From an uncultured Nevskia sp. (GTDB lineage Bacteria; Pseudomonadota; Gammaproteobacteria; Nevskiales; Nevskiaceae), in contig NZ_CAISIQ010000476.1 of NCBI RefSeq assembly GCF_903885465.1, forward strand, positions 1-42,514: a DNA stretch of 42,514 nucleotides, read 5' to 3'. Made by a program: the position numbers and the translations under genes. This document shows positions 15,634-24,319 of the stretch, piece by piece (position 1 is the first letter of the stretch; every line of letters starts with the position of its first letter). Under the pieces are notes generated by a model. That model did no database searches and had not been told where the DNA came from. It saw only the letters and a program-made list of their open reading frames with translations.

Positions 15634-18600
15634 ATGGAAAATTCTTCTCCCGTGCTGAAAAAAAGTACAAGCGTGGCTGATGCCGCGGCCGCTCGCCGGC
15701 AGCGGCTCAGCGCCGCCATGGGCATTGGTTACTGCGAGGGCGATCCGCGCAGCGGCGTTTTCCTGTTCGACGAAACTGCCGCCCGGCTGCTCGATCTTGC
15801 TGCGGGTGTGCCGCTGCCGATCAGCGAATGTCTGAGCCGCATCCATCCGCGTGATCTGCTGGCGATCGAAAAGATTGCCGCCGAGCTGATGGCCTCCGGC
15901 GACAGCGCCGAAGCCGATTTCCGCTATGGCCGGAGTGGTCAGGCGCGCAGTCTGAACGCCACCGCCTGTGTCGAGCGCGATGCCGCGGGCCAGGTCGTGC
16001 ACATGACCATCGGCCTGCGTGACATCACGGCGGCTCGCCGCACGCGTTCGGAACTGCGCGACGTCAAGCAGCGCTTCAGCGTGCTGATCGAGAACGTCGA
16101 CGACGTGTTCTGGATCGTCGACTGGCAGCCGCGGCGGCAGATCTATGTCAGCCCGAGCTACAGCCGCTGCTGGGGTTTCGACGAAGCCGCGCTGCTGGCC
16201 GGCAAGTCGCGCTGGGTGGACAAGATCCATCGCGCCGATCGTGCTGCGGCTGCCGCTGCGTTCGAAGCGCTGGGCGAGGCCGAGGAAGGCGACGATCATT
16301 TCGCGATCGAGTACCGGATCGTCCTCGACAACGGCGAACAACGCTGGATCCGCGATCGAGCGATTGCCGTGCGAGCCAGCGATGGCTCGATCGAAAGAGT
16401 GGTCGGCATCGCAGAAGACATCACCGACCGGCGCACCGTGGTGCGCGAGCTCAACGAGCGTGAACAGAACCTGCACCAGGCGATGGAAGCCGCGCAGCTG
16501 CACGTCTGGACCCTGCACTCGCCGACGCGGCGGTTGAAGATTTCCGATGCGCTGTGTGCCATGTTCGGCCTGAACTCCGAAGCCTGTCGCCGGCTCGGCC
16601 CCTGGCGGCGGCGACTGCATCCGAAGGACCGGGTGCGGGTCGAAGCAGCACTACGCAAGCTGATGGCCGATGGCGTTCCGCTGCGCGAGGAATTCCGCGT
16701 GCAGCGGGTCGACGGCAGCATCACCTGGCTCGATGCCCGCGCCATCCTGATTGCCGATGAAGACGGCCAGGGCGCGGAAGTGCATGGCGTGGCGGCCGAC
16801 ATCACCGAACGCAAGCAGCTGGAGCAGATGCAGGCCGCCAGCGGCAGACGTCTGCAGCTGGCGCTCGACGCGGCGCATCTGTTCGCCTGGACCTACGAGC
16901 CGGCCACCGGCAGGGTCGACGGCGACGACGGCATCTATCCCTTGTTCTTCGGCGAGGAAAAAAAAGCGGTCTACACCACCGAGGATTGGCGCGCCGCCAT
17001 TCATCCGGAAGACTGGTCGCGGGTCGCGGACGCATTCGCGGAGACGCTGGCCGGCGGCGCCGAGTTCGATGCCGAGTACCGGGTCATCCGGCGCGATAAA
17101 AGCGTCCGCTGGGTTCGCTCGCAGCTGGTGCTGGTGCGGAACGAAGAGGGCTCCTCGTTCGGCTACGGCGTGCTCGGCGACATCACCGAACGGCGTCGCG
17201 TCGAACAGCAGCTGCGGCACAGCGAGCGCGAGCTGCGCACCATCACCGCCGCGGTGCCGATCGGCATTGCCCGCATTGGCAGCGATCTGCGCTACCAGTT
17301 CATGAATCAGGCGTTCGCGGCGCTGATGCGTTCGACGACGCCGGACCTGTTCGTCGGCCGCAGCATCGCCGAGGTCGCCGGCGAAGAGGCCCTGGCCGCC
17401 ATCCGGCCGTACATCGACCAGGTGTTGTCCGGACAGACGGCGGACTACCAGACCCGCGTGCAGCTGCCGATCGGCGAGCGCTACATCCACGCCAACTACA
17501 CGCCGGAGTGGAACGAAGCCGGCGAGGTCACCGGCTTCATCGCGGTGATCATGGACATCACCGACAGAACGCTGGCCGAGGGCAAGCTCTACGAACGCGA
17601 ACGCGAGTTCGAGACGCTGGCCGAGAACGCGCCGGACCTGATCGCCCGCGTCGATCGCGACCTCGCCTATCTGTACATCAACCGGGTTGCGGAATCGGCG
17701 TTCGGGATCAATCGCGAGGCCTATGTCGGGCTTACGGCGGAGGATCTGAGCTTCCCGGCGCAGTACGTCAGCGCCACCAGCGAGATCATCACCGCCGCTT
17801 TCGCCCTGGGCGTGGAGCAATCGACCAGCTTCAGCCTGCCGCATGGCCGCGAGCGCAGCTACTTCAGCGCCCGCGCGGTGCCGGAACTCGATCGCGCCGG
17901 CATGCTCGAATCGGTGCTGCTGATCGTCTACGACATCAGCGAACGGATGCGCGGCCAGGCCGAGCGTGAAACCGTGCTGGCGCGTGAACACGAGGCGCGC
18001 AAGCAGGCCGAGGCGTCCGCGCGCGGCCGCGACGAATTCCTGGCCATCGTCTCGCACGAGATGCGCTCGCCGCTGAACGGCATCCAGAACTGGGCGCATG
18101 TGCTGGAAAGCGTGCCGGGCAACAGCAACAAGCTGATGCTGCGAGCGATCGCCGGCATCAAGATCGGTGTCGAACAGCAGGTGCGCCTGATCGACGATCT
18201 GCTCGACGCCACCCGGATCATCACCGGCAAGCTGAGCCTGCTGCTGACGCCGGTGAAGCTGGTGCCGGTGATCGCCGCGTCGATCGCCAGCGTGCGTGAC
18301 AAGGCGCTGGCCAAGCACATCGAGCTGCACACCGAGATCGAACTCGGTGACGAAGCCATCGAAGGCGATGCCGACCGCCTGCAGCAGATCGTCTGGAACC
18401 TGTTGTCCAATGCCATCAAGTTCACGCCTTCAGGCGGCAACGTCTGGCTGTCGGCCAGTCGCGAGAACGATATCGCGGTGATCCGGATCCGCGACGATGG
18501 CCGTGGCATCGATGGCGATTTCCTGCCGCAGCTGTTCGAGCGTTTCCGGCGCGACGAAACCGGCAACAGCCGCGGCCAGGGTGGCCTCGGCCTGGGCCTG

Positions 18601-19176
18601 ATGCTGGTCCGCAACCTCTGCGAACTGCATCGCGGCAGTGTCGTTGCCACCAGCCCCGGCCCGGGGCTCGGCGCGGTGTTCACGGTGCGCCTGCCGCTGC
18701 GCAAGTCCGGCACCGCGGCAGTGTCGGCGATCGTGCCGTTCCCGCTCGATCAGGCGGGAACGCTGCCGAGCTTGAGCGGCCTGCGGCTGCTGCTGGTCGA
18801 TGACCATGTCGAATCGCGTGATCCGCTGGCCGTGCTGCTGTCGCAGACCGGTGCCGCGGTCGACGTGCTGTCGTCCGGCGAGGAGGCCGTGCGGCTGATC
18901 CGGCAGGGTTTTGCCGACGAGCCGCCGGATCTGCTGATCTGCGACATCGCCATGCCCGGCCAGGACGGCTATGAAACGGTGAGATTGATCCGCGAGTTCG
19001 AGCAGAGCCGCGGCCAGCCGACGATGCCGGCGATCGCCCTGACCGCCTTCGCCCAGAACGAAGACCGTGCGCGGGCACTCGAGGCCGGCTTCCAGACCCA
19101 TATCGCCAAGCCGGTGGTGGTCAAGGAACTGATTGCGACGATCGCCTCGCTGGCGCCGGTGCGCGGCAACTCCTAG
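15634..19176 (+). CDS. Soluble six-PAS hybrid sensor histidine kinase
   Basis: 1180 residues with no membrane segment, so cytoplasmic. Six successive PAS-type domains fill residues about 25-775. The first lacks a clear PAS core; the second to fourth end in the PAC motif with D-I-T-x-R, and several have W-x-x-x-IHPxD. Then HisKA with IVSHEMRSPLNG (His808), HATPase with NLLSNAIKFTPSG and GGLGLGL, and a receiver with LLICDIAMPG (Asp1104) and IAKPV. The receiver probably takes part in a phosphorelay or feeds back on the kinase. The ligands are unknown. The ATG has only a weak GGCGGG upstream. It lies after an NtrC-type regulator and a sigma-54-like promoter. Confidence 0.92.
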   Translation: MENSSPVLKKSTSVADAAAARRQRLSAAMGIGYCEGDPRSGVFLFDETAARLLDLAAGVPLPISECLSRIHPRDLLAIEKIAAELMASGDSAEADFRYGRSGQARSLNATACVERDAAGQVVHMTIGLRDITAARRTRSELRDVKQRFSVLIENVDDVFWIVDWQPRRQIYVSPSYSRCWGFDEAALLAGKSRWVDKIHRADRAAAAAAFEALGEAEEGDDHFAIEYRIVLDNGEQRWIRDRAIAVRASDGSIERVVGIAEDITDRRTVVRELNEREQNLHQAMEAAQLHVWTLHSPTRRLKISDALCAMFGLNSEACRRLGPWRRRLHPKDRVRVEAALRKLMADGVPLREEFRVQRVDGSITWLDARAILIADEDGQGAEVHGVAADITERKQLEQMQAASGRRLQLALDAAHLFAWTYEPATGRVDGDDGIYPLFFGEEKKAVYTTEDWRAAIHPEDWSRVADAFAETLAGGAEFDAEYRVIRRDKSVRWVRSQLVLVRNEEGSSFGYGVLGDITERRRVEQQLRHSERELRTITAAVPIGIARIGSDLRYQFMNQAFAALMRSTTPDLFVGRSIAEVAGEEALAAIRPYIDQVLSGQTADYQTRVQLPIGERYIHANYTPEWNEAGEVTGFIAVIMDITDRTLAEGKLYEREREFETLAENAPDLIARVDRDLAYLYINRVAESAFGINREAYVGLTAEDLSFPAQYVSATSEIITAAFALGVEQSTSFSLPHGRERSYFSARAVPELDRAGMLESVLLIVYDISERMRGQAERETVLAREHEARKQAEASARGRDEFLAIVSHEMRSPLNGIQNWAHVLESVPGNSNKLMLRAIAGIKIGVEQQVRLIDDLLDATRIITGKLSLLLTPVKLVPVIAASIASVRDKALAKHIELHTEIELGDEAIEGDADRLQQIVWNLLSNAIKFTPSGGNVWLSASRENDIAVIRIRDDGRGIDGDFLPQLFERFRRDETGNSRGQGGLGLGLMLVRNLCELHRGSVVATSPGPGLGAVFTVRLPLRKSGTAAVSAIVPFPLDQAGTLPSLSGLRLLLVDDHVESRDPLAVLLSQTGAAVDVLSSGEEAVRLIRQGFADEPPDLLICDIAMPGQDGYETVRLIREFEQSRGQPTMPAIALTAFAQNEDRARALEAGFQTHIAKPVVVKELIATIASLAPVRGNS

Positions 19177-19236
19177 TCGCCGTCGGGTAATCAGCGTCAG
19201 GTCTTGTCATGAGGAATAATCGGCCAGTCGCGTGGG

Positions 19237-19257
19237 GGCTTGCTGGCCAGGCAAGCC
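19237..19257. other. Hairpin between convergent genes
   Basis: 7-bp inverted repeat GGCTTGC / GCAAGCC with a TGGCCAG loop, between the ends of the kinase gene and the DUF4142 gene. It could help stop transcription in either direction, but no T-run follows on either strand. Confidence 0.35.
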
Positions 19258-19309
19258 GGGCGCGGCGGAAAGGGGAGTTCTCGGCCGTGCCCCGCAGAAT
19301 TCGGACTGC

Positions 19310-19927
19310 TCAGTAGCTCTTCTTGATCGTTTCGATGCCTGCCAGGTGCGACTCGATCAAGGGCAGTTCCTGACGTGCGAAATCGGCGATCGCGGCGTCG
19401 CGGAAGCCGGTCGCCTTCTTGAACGCGCCGACATCGCGCTTGTGGTCGATGTGGATCGAGCTGATGAAGCGTTTGTCGAAATCGTCGTGCTCGGCGTCGA
19501 TCAGGTCATTGAGACCGTCGCGCTTGTCGTCGCTGATCACGGCCGGCACCGTCACCTGAGCTTCCAGTGCCAGCAATTCAAGGCGGGTCAGCAGTCGGGT
19601 CTGGTCGCGCATCATCAGCCGGCCGTAGTCGCGGATCGCCGCCGTGCTGCCGCGCCGGGCGGCCAGCTCGCCTTCCTCGTAGTCCATCAGCCGGGCATCG
19701 ACCATCTCGACCAGAAACTTCGCCGCCGGCTCGCTGACGGCCGTCGATTTCGCCTCGTTGACCTGCCTGGCTGTGGCGACGCTATCGGGTTCTTCCGGCG
19801 GTTTGCTGCTGGCGCAGGCGGATATCGCGGCGGCAACCAGCACGCTCATCAGCACGCGCTGGAAGCGCAGCTTAGGAGGCTGCGATCCAGCGCTCTGCTG
19901 CAGCCTCGCCGCGCGCGGCGCTGTCAT
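19310..19927 (-). CDS. DUF4142 family lipoprotein
   Basis: 205 residues. A basic N-region and a hydrophobic stretch (VLMSVLVAAAISAC) lead to a lipobox ending ISAC (Cys38), so it is probably lipid-anchored in the envelope. The mature part has the DUF4142 ferritin-like four-helix pattern: AAKFLVEMVDARLMDYEEGELAARRG, YGRLMMRDQTRL, FDKRFISSIHIDHKRDVGAFKKA and FARQELPLIESHL. DUF4142 proteins are common in stress loci of Proteobacteria; the reaction, if any, is unknown. The ATG overlaps the stop of the response regulator (ATGA), with AGGAG directly against the start. A start at codon 27 would still leave a lipoprotein signal. Third gene of the rpoN operon. Confidence 0.85.
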   Translation of the reverse strand: MTAPRAARLQQSAGSQPPKLRFQRVLMSVLVAAAISACASSKPPEEPDSVATARQVNEAKSTAVSEPAAKFLVEMVDARLMDYEEGELAARRGSTAAIRDYGRLMMRDQTRLLTRLELLALEAQVTVPAVISDDKRDGLNDLIDAEHDDFDKRFISSIHIDHKRDVGAFKKATGFRDAAIADFARQELPLIESHLAGIETIKKSY

Positions 19928-20436
19928 CTCCTGTCCGCCGAGGTCTTCAACAGATTGCTGACCACGCTCAGCAGTTCGTCGATCCGGTAAGGCTTGCGCA
20001 GGAAGGCATCGTAGCCAGTGAAATTCTGCCGGACCATGTCTTCGCTCGTGCCGCTGTTCATCACGATCGGGATGTTCTGGGTGGCTTGGTTGGCCCGCAG
20101 CCGGCGCCCCATTTCGGCGCCGTTCATCAGCGGCATCATGAAATCGAGAATCACCAGTTCCGGCATCACCTCATCCATGCGCTCGAGACCGTCCACACCA
20201 TTGGCGGCGGTGTACACCCGGTAGCCGTTCTCGCTGAGGATGGCTTCGAGCGGCTCGCTGTTGAAGGGGTCGTCATCGACGATCAGCACAGTGCCGACAA
20301 ATTTGTCGCAGCTCGGCTCGAGCATGTTGTTCTCGCCGGTTTGCGAGCCCGGATACGAGCGCGATTGAGCGCCGGAGTGGGAATACGGCCGCGTGTTCTC
20401 GGCCGAGTGTTCGTGATGGGTCTGTTGCTGGCTCAT
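19924..20436 (-). CDS. Single-domain response regulator coupled to rpoN
   Basis: 170 residues. About 45 polar, His/Ser-rich residues precede one receiver domain: TVLIVDDDPFNSE, VILDFMMPLMNG (Asp98 is the phosphate acceptor), MNSGTSE and LRKPY. There is no output domain, so it probably works through protein contacts like CheY or in a phosphorelay. Its ATG overlaps the TGA of rpoN, and its own TGA overlaps the ATG of the lipoprotein gene, so all three are probably translated together. An internal ATG (MLEPSC...) would remove the polar N-terminus. A receiver gene locked to a sigma factor gene suggests it influences RpoN activity or an orphan hybrid kinase nearby; this is inference. Confidence 0.85.
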   Translation of the reverse strand: MSQQQTHHEHSAENTRPYSHSGAQSRSYPGSQTGENNMLEPSCDKFVGTVLIVDDDPFNSEPLEAILSENGYRVYTAANGVDGLERMDEVMPELVILDFMMPLMNGAEMGRRLRANQATQNIPIVMNSGTSEDMVRQNFTGYDAFLRKPYRIDELLSVVSNLLKTSADRR

Positions 20437-21920
20437 GGCTGGCACCGGAGTTCGACCGGCGGCAGCTTCAGCTGATTCCGGTATTTGGTAACGGTACGGC
20501 GGGCGACGCAGATGCCGTTTTCGGTCAGCATCTTCGCCAGGCTGACGTCGGACAACGGCGCCTCGCGATTTTCGCCCTCGATCATTTCCTTGATCGCTGC
20601 CCGCACCGCCGTGGCCGAGCAGCTGCCGCCGGTGTCGGTGCTGAGCTTGCGCGAGAAGAAATGCTTGAATTCGAAGGTGCCGCGCGGCGTCGCCATGTAC
20701 TTCTTGCTGGTGGCGCGCGACAGGGTGGATTCGTGCAGACCCAGTTCGTCGGCGATCTCGCGCAGCAGCAGCGGCTTCAGAGCGATCTCGCCGTACTCGA
20801 AGAAGGCGCGCTGGCGCGCGACGATCGCTTCGGCCACCTGCTTGATGGTGACGTAGCGCTGCTCGATGTTGCGCAGCAGCCAGCGCGCTTCCTGCAGCTG
20901 CTGCTGCATCGCCGGGTACTTGCCATCGCGCGACATGCGCAGCAGGTCGATGCAGCCGCTGTTCAGGCGGGCTTTCGGCATCACGGCCGGATTGATGACG
21001 GCGTTGAGCTTGCCCTTCTGGCGAACGACGATGACATCCGGCACCACGTAGTCGACACGGGCGGCGGCGAAGTTCGAGCCCGGATGTGGTTCCAGGGTGC
21101 GGATCAGCGCATGGGCTTCGTGGATCGCCGGCTCGCTGCAATCAAGCCGCCGCTGCAGTTCGCGGTGATCGCGCTTGGCCAGCAGTTCCAGATGGCCGGT
21201 CAGCTTCATCGCCAGGCTGCGGCCCGGCGTGCCGACCGCAGTGGCGCGCAGCTGCAGCATCAGACACTCGGGCAGATCGCGGGCGCCGACGCCGGCAGGA
21301 TCGAACTGCTGGACGATGCGGATGCCTTCGGCGATTTCGTCTTCGCTGAGCGGTTGCTCCAGTTCCAGGGCCAGCGCGGTATCGGCGACGTCGTCGCGCA
21401 GATAGCCGTTGTCGTCGAGGGTTTCGATGACCAGCACCGCGGCCAGGCGCTGACGCTCGTCGAGCTGGATGCCGCAGACCTGAGCGTGCAGATGCTCGCG
21501 CAAGGTGGTTTCGGCGGACACCCAGTTGCAGGGATCGGCTTCCGGATCGCCGCTGACGCCGCGCGACAGGGTTTCGAAGCCGGGGGCCGGCAGTTCGTTC
21601 CAGTCTGCCGCCTGCAGGGACGACACTTCGACGCCATCCACCGTGTAGCGGTCGCTCTCGGCTTCGAACTGGGCGATGTCCGGGCCGGACTCGCCGTCCT
21701 GGCGCAGCGCGGCAATCTCGCTCGCCTGTTCGGCGGCCGCGACTTCGGCGCTCTGCTCGACGCTGTCGCCTTCTTCGAGAAACGGATTGCTGGCCAGTTC
21801 CTGCTGGAATTCTTCCTGGAATTCGAGTGCCGACATCTGCAGCAGACGCATCGCCTGCTGCAGCTGCGGCGAGGCGGACATCTGCTGTCTGGCGGCAATG
21901 GAGACCGAGGATTGGGTCAT
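20433..21920 (-). CDS. rpoN: RNA polymerase sigma-54 factor RpoN
   Basis: 495 residues, the usual size. Region I is Gln- and Leu-rich (SPQLQQAMRLLQMSALEFQ, then ASNPFLEE). An acidic linker follows, then the core-binding region (IQLDERQRLAAVLVIETLDDNGYL; QQFDPAGVGARDLPECLMLQL) and the DNA-binding part with LHESTLSRATSKKY. The RpoN box is ARRTVTKYR (473-481) near the C-terminus. It directs RNA polymerase to -24/-12 promoters and needs AAA+ activators, two of which are encoded nearby. The ATG has GGAG eight bases upstream. The usual rpoN neighbours (lptB before, hpf and ptsN after) are missing, so this may be a second rpoN copy. A sigma-54-like site lies upstream. Confidence 0.96.
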   Translation of the reverse strand: MTQSSVSIAARQQMSASPQLQQAMRLLQMSALEFQEEFQQELASNPFLEEGDSVEQSAEVAAAEQASEIAALRQDGESGPDIAQFEAESDRYTVDGVEVSSLQAADWNELPAPGFETLSRGVSGDPEADPCNWVSAETTLREHLHAQVCGIQLDERQRLAAVLVIETLDDNGYLRDDVADTALALELEQPLSEDEIAEGIRIVQQFDPAGVGARDLPECLMLQLRATAVGTPGRSLAMKLTGHLELLAKRDHRELQRRLDCSEPAIHEAHALIRTLEPHPGSNFAAARVDYVVPDVIVVRQKGKLNAVINPAVMPKARLNSGCIDLLRMSRDGKYPAMQQQLQEARWLLRNIEQRYVTIKQVAEAIVARQRAFFEYGEIALKPLLLREIADELGLHESTLSRATSKKYMATPRGTFEFKHFFSRKLSTDTGGSCSATAVRAAIKEMIEGENREAPLSDVSLAKMLTENGICVARRTVTKYRNQLKLPPVELRCQP

Positions 21921-21970
21921 TGCAACGACTCCGGCGTGAGGGCGGCGTAAGGACTGTTGACGTTCAATGG

Positions 21971-21985
21971 GCACAGTCCATGCCA
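21971..21985 (-). promoter_or_regulatory. Candidate sigma-54 promoter of rpoN (autoregulation)
   Basis: On the minus strand reads TGGCATG-GACT-GTGC, close to TGGCACG-N4-TTGC with correct GG and GC doublets. The inferred start is near 21959, about 39 bases before the rpoN ATG. Weaker than the other sites because C is T at one -24 position and the -12 element is GTGC. Confidence 0.42.
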
Positions 21986-22050
21986 TTCGTGAAAATCTTT
22001 CTAAAACAAATACTTGAGATAATTTTTCGACTTTTTGGCTTACGCCACTT

Positions 22051-22866
22051 CTACATGGCCCTGTAATTTTTATCCGTGCTTCTTGCCGATCGCCCGGCGG
22101 TTGCCGGCCAGGCGATGTCCCAGAGATGCGGGCCTGCCCAGGACGGCACGGTGGTCGCTACCGGCTGCACGGAGACCTTGGCGGTCGGCGCATTGACCAG
22201 CACCAGGTAGTAGGGCGCGGGCACATTGGCCTGCTGCGCGCGGGCGGCAACGGCCATCGCCGCCGGGCCGGCCAGGCCTTCGCCCATCACCACGACCCGG
22301 CTCGGATCGCCGCCCAGGCTGTCAGCATTGGCCAGCGCCCATTGATAGGCCCCATAGGCCTCGCCATCGTCGCCACGGCGGAAGTCGACGTCGCTCACGC
22401 CAGCCGGGCGAGCGCCCGAGTCAGTCCGCAGACTGACCGACACCACGACGGCATCGGCCGATTTCGCCAGCGCCCGTGCAGCACCGGCATTTGCGGTATC
22501 GCTGTTCGCGGTGCCGGCTTCGCGGTAGTAGACGACTACCGAGTAAGGCCCTGGCCCGGCCGGCCAGTACAGCTTCACCGTCGACGCCGGCTCGGCATCG
22601 GCGCTCGCGGCACTGACCCGGACATCGTTGTCCGCCAGACCGCCGACGGCATCGTCGACGCGTTTCGTGGCGCGTTCCTGGTAGGTCATTTCGGCAAGGC
22701 CGTAGCGACGGCCGCCGTCAACGAGCGTGGTATCGGCGGTGGCCTTGTCGCCAATAGCCCGCAGCTGCTGCGCCTGGTCATGGAGGCGCTCGCCAGCGGC
22801 CGTCGACAGCCAGATAGCGGCCAGCAAGGTTCCGGCGAGAATGGACGAGGACGTTTTCGCGAACAT
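22051..22866 (-). CDS. Exported alpha/beta-hydrolase-fold protein lacking catalytic residues
   Basis: 271 residues with a signal peptide (SILAGTLLAAIWLSTAAG). Residues 171-200 follow the hormone-sensitive-lipase/esterase pattern (Y-x-A-x-QW-x-x-x-NA-x-x-x-GGDP-x-R-x-x-V-x-G). Where that family has the nucleophile elbow GDSAG, this protein has GEGLAG (195-200), so Ser is replaced by Gly197. The HGGG oxyanion motif is also absent (VVVYYREAG at 110-118), and no usual Asp/His segment is visible in the short C-terminus. It is therefore probably a non-enzymatic binding or structural protein. AGGAG lies eight bases before the ATG, and a sigma-54-like site lies upstream. A serine elsewhere could still act, so loss of activity is inferred. 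Confidence 0.75.
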   Translation of the reverse strand: MFAKTSSSILAGTLLAAIWLSTAAGERLHDQAQQLRAIGDKATADTTLVDGGRRYGLAEMTYQERATKRVDDAVGGLADNDVRVSAASADAEPASTVKLYWPAGPGPYSVVVYYREAGTANSDTANAGAARALAKSADAVVVSVSLRTDSGARPAGVSDVDFRRGDDGEAYGAYQWALANADSLGGDPSRVVVMGEGLAGPAAMAVAARAQQANVPAPYYLVLVNAPTAKVSVQPVATTVPSWAGPHLWDIAWPATAGRSARSTDKNYRAM

Positions 22867-22926
22867 GACCAGGCTCCTGAAGTAGCGTCGAACGGCGGCG
22901 CCGATCGGTTTCGGCGCTGACCTACA

Positions 22927-22941
22927 GCAGGGCGCGTGCCC
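22927..22941 (-). promoter_or_regulatory. Candidate sigma-54 promoter of the hydrolase-like gene
   Basis: On the minus strand reads GGGCACG-CGCC-CTGC, with the sigma-54 GG and GC doublets correctly spaced. The inferred start is near 22915, about 49 bases before the ATG. It shares the 14-mer CAGCACCGGGCACG with the site at 26085. Confidence 0.5.
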
Positions 22942-22992
22942 GGTGCTGTCGTTCGTTCAGTGCTGCTTCAAGTCGTCCTGGTCAGCGATCTC

Positions 22993-23009
22993 TGCAAAGG
23001 GGTTTTGCA
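22993..23009. promoter_or_regulatory. Inverted repeat, possible activator site
   Basis: TGCAAA-GGGGT-TTTGCA, perfect 6-bp arms, about 50 bases upstream of the -24 element at 22941. Its position would suit an enhancer for a sigma-54 activator or another regulator, but it also lies just after the end of the MFS gene and could be unrelated. Confidence 0.3.
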
Positions 23010-23022
23010 AGTGGCTCCGGGC

Positions 23023-24210
23023 TCAGGCGGCCGGAGCCGCCGGCAGGCCGGATGCATCCTCAGGCTTGCTGCGCGGCGGCCGCAGCAGCAGCACGAACGC
23101 CAGGCCGAACGCCGCCATCACGGCGCCGGCCAGCGCGACTGCCGGGTAACCCAGATCGGCGCTGATCACTGCGCCACCGACCACGGCACCGACGGCATTG
23201 CCGAGGTTGAAGGCGCCGATGTTCATCGCCGATGCCAGATTCGGCGCGTCGCCGGCGGCCGCCATTACCCGCATCTGCAGCGGCGGTACCACGGCGAAGC
23301 TGGTGATGCCCCAGAGGAAGATCAGCACCGCGGCCGGCAGCGGCCAATGCATGCCGACCGAGAACAGCACCAGCAGCAGCACCATGCTGGCCAGGGTGAC
23401 GATCAAGGTGCCGTCCACCGAACGATCGGCGTAGCGCCCGCCCAGCCAGTTGCCGGCGGTCAGGCCGAGCCCGTAGATCACCAGCATCCAGGCGACGAAG
23501 CTGGTCGAGGCGTGCGCTTCCGTCAGCAGGATCGGGGCGATGTAGGTGAACACGGTGAACATCGCGCTCGAGGCGATCACGGTCAGCGCCAGGGCTTTCA
23601 GCACCGGTGCCCGTCCCAGCACGCGCAGTTCGGCACGCATGTCGGCGCCGGCATCGCCGGGAATGTTCGGCAGCGCCAGCCGCAGCGACACCACGGCCAG
23701 CATGCCCAGCCCGCCGATGGCCCAGAACACCGTGCGCCAGCCGAACTGTTCCGCCGCCCATGCCGCCAGGGGTACGCCGCCGACGGTCGCGATGGTTAAG
23801 CCCATGAACATTGCGGCAACGGCGCTGGCGCGCTTGTCCTGTGGCACCAGGCCTGCCGCGACGACCGCGCCCACGCCGAAGAACGCGCCGTGGCAGAACG
23901 AGGTCAGCACCCGCGCGAACATCAGGGTCGTATAGCCCTCGGACAGGGCCGCGAGCAGGTTGCCGGCGGTGAAGAGGCCCATCAGCGCGATCAGCAGCGT
24001 GCGCCGCGGCACGCGGCCGGTGGTCAGGGTCATCAGTGGCGCGCAGAGCAGCACGCCGAAGGCATAGGCGCTGACCAGCAGGCCGGCCGTCGGGATCGAG
24101 ACGCCCAGATCGCTGGCGATCACCGGCAGCATGCCCATCGGCGCGAATTCGGTGACGCCGATGCCGAAAGCACCGATGGCCAGCGCCAGGATCGCGGTGT
24201 TGAACTTCAT
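23023..24210 (-). CDS. ydhP: MFS efflux transporter, YdhP/AraJ-like (DHA1 family)
   Basis: 395 residues with about twelve membrane helices. It follows E. coli YdhP closely along its length from memory: ALAIGAFGIGVTEFAPMGMLPVIA at the start, the HGAFFG motif in helix 5, AMFMGLTIATVGGVP, and AVVPPLQMRV and NIGAFNLGNA in the second half. It belongs to the drug:H+ antiporter group of inner-membrane exporters; the substrate is unknown. I chose the second ATG (start MKFNTAIL), as in YdhP, with GGGAAAG a few bases upstream; the ATG four codons earlier has no binding site. Divergent from a LysR gene, which probably controls it. Confidence 0.9.
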   Translation of the reverse strand: MKFNTAILALAIGAFGIGVTEFAPMGMLPVIASDLGVSIPTAGLLVSAYAFGVLLCAPLMTLTTGRVPRRTLLIALMGLFTAGNLLAALSEGYTTLMFARVLTSFCHGAFFGVGAVVAAGLVPQDKRASAVAAMFMGLTIATVGGVPLAAWAAEQFGWRTVFWAIGGLGMLAVVSLRLALPNIPGDAGADMRAELRVLGRAPVLKALALTVIASSAMFTVFTYIAPILLTEAHASTSFVAWMLVIYGLGLTAGNWLGGRYADRSVDGTLIVTLASMVLLLVLFSVGMHWPLPAAVLIFLWGITSFAVVPPLQMRVMAAAGDAPNLASAMNIGAFNLGNAVGAVVGGAVISADLGYPAVALAGAVMAAFGLAFVLLLRPPRSKPEDASGLPAAPAA

Positions 24211-24319
24211 GATCTTTCCCATAATGAACGTGGCGCAAAGATAGACACTTTCATTCCCTTTCAGTAGATAGAAAACGGGACCAGTACCTTTGCTTTGAAA
24301 TCACAGATGAGCCAGAACG

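Noticed and set aside
20437-21141. 5' extension of the response regulator frame into rpoN
   Set aside because: The extra residues come from reading rpoN out of frame. The ATG at 20436 overlaps the rpoN stop, as in the rest of the operon.
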